Positions 63,259-64,000 of a DNA stretch of 64,000 bases are shown here, in pieces (position 1 is the first letter of the stretch; each line of letters opens with the position of its first letter). A program made the position numbers and the translations under genes. The notes under the pieces are model-generated. The model had not been told where the DNA came from, did no database searches, and saw nothing but the letters and a program-made list of their open reading frames with translations. Origin of the DNA: Mesorhizobium onobrychidis (GTDB lineage Bacteria > Pseudomonadota > Alphaproteobacteria > Rhizobiales > Rhizobiaceae); assembly GCF_024707545.1 (NCBI RefSeq), contig NZ_CP062229.1:1240001-1304000 (forward strand). The letters run 5' to 3'.

Positions 63259-64000
63259 ATGGCCAGTGTCGGAAAGATCGCCCGCCGCACGTTTCTCATC
63301 GGCGCGGCTGCCATCGCGGGCGGTGTCGCCGTCGGCTACTATTACTACCGCAAACCCTATCCGAATCCGCTGGAAGGCGATCTCGCCGCTGACGAAGCGA
63401 CCTTCAACCCCTATGTGAAGATCGGCGCCGACAACACCATCACCATCATCGCGCCGCGTGCCGAGATGGGCCAAGGCATCTCGACGACGCTTGCCGCCAT
63501 GGTTGCCGAAGAACTCGATGTCGACCTCGGCCAGGTCAAGGTCGAGCACGGCCCGGCCTCCTACGCCTATTACAACTCAGCGATCCTGGAAGAGGGCGGT
63601 CCGTTCGCCTTCTTCGACGAAAGCATGACGGCGGAAGTAGTGCGCGCCGGCATGGGCGTCGTCGGAAAATTCCTCGCTCTCCAAGGCACCGGAGGCTCGG
63701 CCTCGACGCGCGACGGTTTCGACAAGATGCGGCAGGCAGGCGCCGCCGCGCGGGAGATGCTGATTGCAGCGGCCGCGCAAAAGCTCGGTATAGCTGCTGC
63801 CGATCTGGAAACGGCCAATGGCTCGATCCTGCACAAGGCGTCGGGCAAGTCGCTGACCTATGGCGCGGTCGCCGCGACCGCTGCGACGATGGCGCCGCCC
63901 GCGGAAATCAGGCTCAAAGACAAAGCCGACTGGAAACTGCTCGGCAAACCGCAAAAACGCATCGACATGCTGGCCAAGGTCACCGGGGCGCCGATCTTCG
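63259..64000 (+). CDS. iorB: Molybdopterin-binding large subunit (IorB-like), partial at window end
   Basis: The first 247 residues of a protein that should be about 700-750. A twin-arginine-type start (ARRTFLIGAAAIAGGVAVG) indicates export with folded cofactor, as for IorB. PYVKIGADNTITIIAPRAEM and GQGISTTLAAMVAEELDVDL are the conserved N-terminal Mo-subunit region; GTGGSASTRDGFDKMRQAGA is also typical. IorAB-type enzymes hydroxylate aldehydes or N-heterocycles; the substrate is unknown. The rest lies beyond the window. Confidence 0.93.
   Translation, partial: MASVGKIARRTFLIGAAAIAGGVAVGYYYYRKPYPNPLEGDLAADEATFNPYVKIGADNTITIIAPRAEMGQGISTTLAAMVAEELDVDLGQVKVEHGPASYAYYNSAILEEGGPFAFFDESMTAEVVRAGMGVVGKFLALQGTGGSASTRDGFDKMRQAGAAAREMLIAAAAQKLGIAAADLETANGSILHKASGKSLTYGAVAATAATMAPPAEIRLKDKADWKLLGKPQKRIDMLAKVTGAPIF

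Overview
The window is a high-GC alphaproteobacterial chromosome segment, most likely from Mesorhizobium or a close Phyllobacteriaceae/Rhizobiales relative. The evidence is the gene families present (RcdA/DUF1465, an RpoH2-type sigma factor, CarD, PhaR, a SUV3-like helicase), the gene order ruvCAB–tol-pal–tilS–ftsH–glmM and rpoH2…phaBA/phaR, and intergenic repeats of the kind common in Mesorhizobium. No rRNA, tRNA, CRISPR array, prophage or insertion-sequence transposase was seen.

Layout. 0-5 kb: the start of an exported protein, a ThiE-type thiamine-phosphate synthase, a DMT exporter divergent from an Lrp/AsnC regulator, an internally deleted TSUP permease, two small membrane proteins, and a probable MmgR/suhB-type small RNA just upstream of the RcdA-family gene. 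5.5-12.3 kb: ruvC, ruvA and ruvB, split by an AbrB/VapBC-type toxin-antitoxin module whose toxin start is destroyed. These are followed by a 3.8-kb accessory patch (an uncharacterised protein, a metallophosphoesterase broken by an amber codon, a GH5 glycosidase). 12.4-22.7 kb: the cell-envelope operon ybgC-tolQRAB, a relic four-helix-bundle gene, pal and cpoB, then tilS and ftsH. 23-35 kb: a three-repeat cysteine protein, glmM, two outer-membrane barrels, serC-serA, a second DMT exporter, purA, and a large uncharacterised bitopic protein with two 27-nt minisatellites.

35-42 kb: a CcdAB toxin-antitoxin pair, then a thiamine island. Thiamine pyrophosphokinase plus an ABC-F ATPase diverge from a TPP-riboswitch-controlled thiBPQ operon. 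A perfect 35-bp inverted-repeat element sits between thiB and thiP. 42.5-53 kb: an M48 lipoprotein protease, rpoH2 with a candidate EcfG-type promoter, a polar amino-acid (cystine-like) ABC transporter, carD, fdxA, an Hsp15-like S4 protein and a 1132-residue SUV3-like helicase. The 690-bp gap after the helicase start is unusual: ten GANTC (CcrM) sites, five of them within 45 bp at near-helical spacing, with TTAAC motifs and DnaA-box-like sequences. 53.6-64 kb: three TetR regulators each beside a clear palindromic operator, an FAD monooxygenase, the polyhydroxybutyrate genes phaB, phaA and phaR, bdhA with a patatin-like hydrolase, and iorA plus the start of iorB.

The main functional themes are envelope integrity (Tol-Pal, FtsH, OMPs, M48 protease), thiamine acquisition and activation, serine and purine synthesis, stress sigma control, and polyhydroxybutyrate turnover. 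The MmgR-like sRNA, if correctly identified, would connect to the last theme. Several accessory genes are broken (TSUP, VapC, metallophosphoesterase, four-helix-bundle), so decay is concentrated in the insertions between conserved blocks.
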